Source: Stenotrophomonas sp. ASS1
GTDB taxonomy: Bacteria; Pseudomonadota; Gammaproteobacteria; Xanthomonadales; Xanthomonadaceae
DNA: 64,000 nt
Direction: 5' to 3'
NCBI RefSeq assembly: GCF_004346925.1
Contig: NZ_CP031167.1
Location: forward strand, 3,368,001 to 3,432,000
Shown in pieces: positions 62,218-64,000 of this stretch. Within the stretch, counting starts at the first letter, position 1; each line of letters starts with the position of its first letter. The notes under the pieces were generated by a model. The model did no database searches, was not told where the DNA came from, and saw only the letters and a list, made by a program, of their open reading frames with translations. Both the position numbers and the translations under genes were made by a program.

Positions 62218-63165
62218 ATGCCGTTGAACGTCATCGTGGTGATGGACCCCATCGCCCACATCAAGATCGCCAAGGACACCACCTTCGCCATGTTGCTGGA
62301 AGCCCAGCGCCGCGGCCATGCCCTGCACTACGTGCGCCCGGGCGGGTTGGCCCTGGAAGGTGGCGTGGCGGTGGCCCAGACCGCACCGCTGCAGGTGCGC
62401 GACGACCCGGCCGGCTGGTATGAGCTGGGTGCGTTCAGCCGTACCGAGTTCGGTCCCGGCCAGATCGTGCTGATGCGCAAGGACCCGCCGGTCGACGCCG
62501 AGTACATCTACGACACCCAGGTGCTGGACGTGGCCGCCGCTGCCGGTGCCTGCGTGGTCAACAACCCGCAGGGCCTGCGCGACTACAACGAGAAGCTGGC
62601 CGCCCTGCTGTTCCCGCAGTGCTGCCCGCCGACCCTGGTCAGCCGCGACGCCAAGGCGCTGAAGGCCTTTGCCCTGGAACACGGCCAGGCCGTGCTGAAG
62701 CCGCTGGATGGCATGGGCGGCCGCTCGATCTTCCGCAGCGGCAAGGGCGATCCGAACCTGAATGTGATCCTGGAAACCCTGACCGACGGCGGCCACAGGA
62801 TGGCGCTGGCACAGAAGTTCATCCCCGACATCACCGCCGGCGACAAGCGCATCCTGCTGGTCGATGGTGAGCCGGTCGATTACTGCCTGGCGCGCATCCC
62901 GCAGGGTGATGAATTCCGCGGCAACCTGGCCGCCGGCGGCCGCGGCGAAGGCCGCCCGCTGAGCGAGCGCGACCGCTGGATCGCCGCCCAGGTCGGGCCG
63001 GAGATGAAGCGTCGCGGCATGCGCTTCGTCGGCTTGGACGTGATCGGTGATTACCTGACCGAGGTCAACGTGACCAGCCCGACCTGCGTGCGCGAACTGG
63101 ACGCCCAGTACGGGCTGAACATCGCTGGCACCCTGTTCGACGCACTCGAGGCCGGCCTGCGCTGA
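62218..63165 (+). CDS. gshB: Glutathione synthetase
   Basis: 315 residues, ATP-grasp enzyme. Signatures are VVMDPIAHIKIAKDTTFAMLLEAQRRGH, MRKDPPVDAEYIYDTQVL, NNPQGLRDYNEKL, LKPLDGMGGRSIFR and FVGLDVIGDYLTEVNVTSPTC. It joins gamma-glutamylcysteine and glycine. The start ATG 62218 matches the family. The tonB gene starts on the last base of its stop codon (TGATG). gshB beside pilG and tonB is also the order I recall for P. aeruginosa. Confidence 0.97.
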   Translation: MPLNVIVVMDPIAHIKIAKDTTFAMLLEAQRRGHALHYVRPGGLALEGGVAVAQTAPLQVRDDPAGWYELGAFSRTEFGPGQIVLMRKDPPVDAEYIYDTQVLDVAAAAGACVVNNPQGLRDYNEKLAALLFPQCCPPTLVSRDAKALKAFALEHGQAVLKPLDGMGGRSIFRSGKGDPNLNVILETLTDGGHRMALAQKFIPDITAGDKRILLVDGEPVDYCLARIPQGDEFRGNLAAGGRGEGRPLSERDRWIAAQVGPEMKRRGMRFVGLDVIGDYLTEVNVTSPTCVRELDAQYGLNIAGTLFDALEAGLR

Positions 63166-64000
63166 TGCCGTCCGCCCCTGCCGTCCTGCCCCCGCCGCCG
63201 CGCGAAGCGCAACGGCTGGGGGCGACCATCGCGTTGTCGGTGCTGGTCCACGCCCTGCTGATCCTGGGCGTGGGCTTCGCCGTGAAGGGCGATGCACCGC
63301 TGGTGCCGACGCTGGAAGTGATCTTCAGCCAGACCCGCACCGCACTGACGCCGAAGCAGGCTGATTTCCTGGCCGCAGCCAACCAGGAAGGCGGTGGCGA
63401 ACACGACCGCGCACAGCGTCCGCGTGACAACCAGGCCGGCATCGTGCCGCAGGCGCAGGCCGGGCTGAGCCCAGTGCCACAACAGCAGCAATCGGCCGCA
63501 CCGGTTCCGCCGCCGCAGGCGCGCGTGGTGAGCAGCCGCAATGGTGAAGAGACGGTGGCCCAGGCCCAGCCGCGGCCGACACCGGAGCAGCCCGAACCGG
63601 ATGCACCGCTGACCGCGCGCGAACAGCGCGACGTGGAGATGGCGCGCCTGGCCGCCGAAGTGCACCTGCGCTCGGCGCAGTACGCCAAGCGCCCGAACCG
63701 CAAGTTCGTGTCGGCCAGCACGCGCGAATATGCCTATGCCAACTACCTGCGTGCCTGGGTCGATCGCGCCGAGCGCGTCGGCAACCTGAACTACCCGGAC
63801 GAGGCCCGGCAGCGCCGCCTGGGTGGCCAGGTGGTGATCAGCGTGGGTGTGCGCCGCGATGGCAGCGTGGAAAGCAGCCGGATCCTGCGTTCGAGCGGGA
63901 TGCCGTTGCTGGATGAGGCGGCTCTGCGGGTGGTGAAGCTGGCGCAGCCGTTCCCGCCGTTGCCGAAGACCGAGGATGAGATCGATATCCTGCAGGTCAC
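63165..64000 (+). CDS. tonB: TonB energy-transducer protein (partial, runs off the window)
   Basis: At least 278 residues, open at the right edge. A cytoplasmic start is followed by one membrane anchor (about 18-38, IALSVLVHALLILGVGFAV), a proline/glutamine-rich periplasmic linker, and a TonB C-terminal domain: LNYPDEARQRRLGGQVVISVGVRRDG and SSGMPLLDEAALRVVKLAQPFPPLP. In P. aeruginosa the tonB gene next to gshB (tonB3) is linked to twitching motility; the location next to the pil cluster suggests the same here. The ATG overlaps the gshB stop by one base (TGATG). Confidence 0.9.
   Translation, partial: MPSAPAVLPPPPREAQRLGATIALSVLVHALLILGVGFAVKGDAPLVPTLEVIFSQTRTALTPKQADFLAAANQEGGGEHDRAQRPRDNQAGIVPQAQAGLSPVPQQQQSAAPVPPPQARVVSSRNGEETVAQAQPRPTPEQPEPDAPLTAREQRDVEMARLAAEVHLRSAQYAKRPNRKFVSASTREYAYANYLRAWVDRAERVGNLNYPDEARQRRLGGQVVISVGVRRDGSVESSRILRSSGMPLLDEAALRVVKLAQPFPPLPKTEDEIDILQV

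Overview
The window looks like a chromosomal segment of a Stenotrophomonas (S. maltophilia complex) or closely related Xanthomonadaceae species. The reasons are the high GC content, short intergenic palindromes with a GTAG head (the SMAG/REP type known from Stenotrophomonas), a TonB-dependent receptor of the Xanthomonadales kind, and a metX-metB-hom operon behind a SAM-I riboswitch. I see no phage, plasmid, IS element, CRISPR array, rRNA or tRNA. Most of the window is ordinary core genome, closely packed, with many 4-bp gene overlaps.

Layout. 1-286: repeat DNA only. 287-7456: two tandem paralogous hybrid sensor kinases (periplasmic propeller, Y_Y_Y, HisKA, HATPase, REC). 7.6-9.4 kb: a YceI / cytochrome b561 / YceI operon. 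9.5-12.3 kb: a small glutaredoxin-like protein, L-serine dehydratase and an alpha/beta hydrolase. 12.4-15.9 kb: the methionine operon metX-metB-hom on the minus strand, controlled by a SAM-I riboswitch. 16-21.5 kb: an M23 peptidase, release factor 3, a TrhA-type membrane protein and an AsmA protein. 21.5-22.1 kb: a composite of inverted repeats. 22.1-26.3 kb: a CBS-domain protein, a GT2 glycosyltransferase, MtgA, Hsp33 and an unknown exported protein. 26.6-29.4 kb: a TonB-dependent receptor. 29.5-34.6 kb: a TetR regulator divergent from a hydrolase / FadE / hotdog / membrane-protein operon. 34.7-40 kb: a DUF1304 protein, an NTP/NDP-type transporter, a serine hydrolase and an SDR/LysR pair. 40.1-45 kb: a lysine/alanine-rich histone-like protein, GcvH, GcvT, an NfeD/SPFH pair and a DUF962 protein. 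45-49.9 kb: a 'house-cleaning' operon nudE-cysQ-mazG-ynfA, divergent from bioA-rsmE. 50-62 kb: the Pil-Chp chemosensory cluster pilG-pilH-pilI-pilJ-chpA-chpB-chpC on the minus strand. 62.2 kb to the end: gshB and a TonB protein that runs off the window.

How the parts work together. FadE, the hydrolase and the hotdog protein form a fatty-acid/acyl-CoA unit; two identical-architecture palindromes cover its promoter and start codon, which suggests direct TetR control of a leaderless mRNA. The Pil-Chp cluster would control type IV pilus twitching. It has no CheR-type methyltransferase gene, and its CheB-like protein has lost the catalytic serine, so the classical methylation branch seems to be gone. 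In Pseudomonas aeruginosa, as I recall it, bioA, rsmE, the Pil-Chp genes, gshB and tonB3 lie in the same neighbourhood, so this end of the window is an old conserved block.

Most notable points: the TetR operator pair with a leaderless start, the degenerate ChpB without PilK, the SAM-I riboswitch with a possible anti-P1 palindrome, REP elements whose GTAG head supplies the stop codon of two genes, a duplicated 20-bp GAAAANTTTTC box upstream of the histone-like gene, and the composite inverted-repeat element at 21.6-22.0 kb with a second copy of its end at 81-177.
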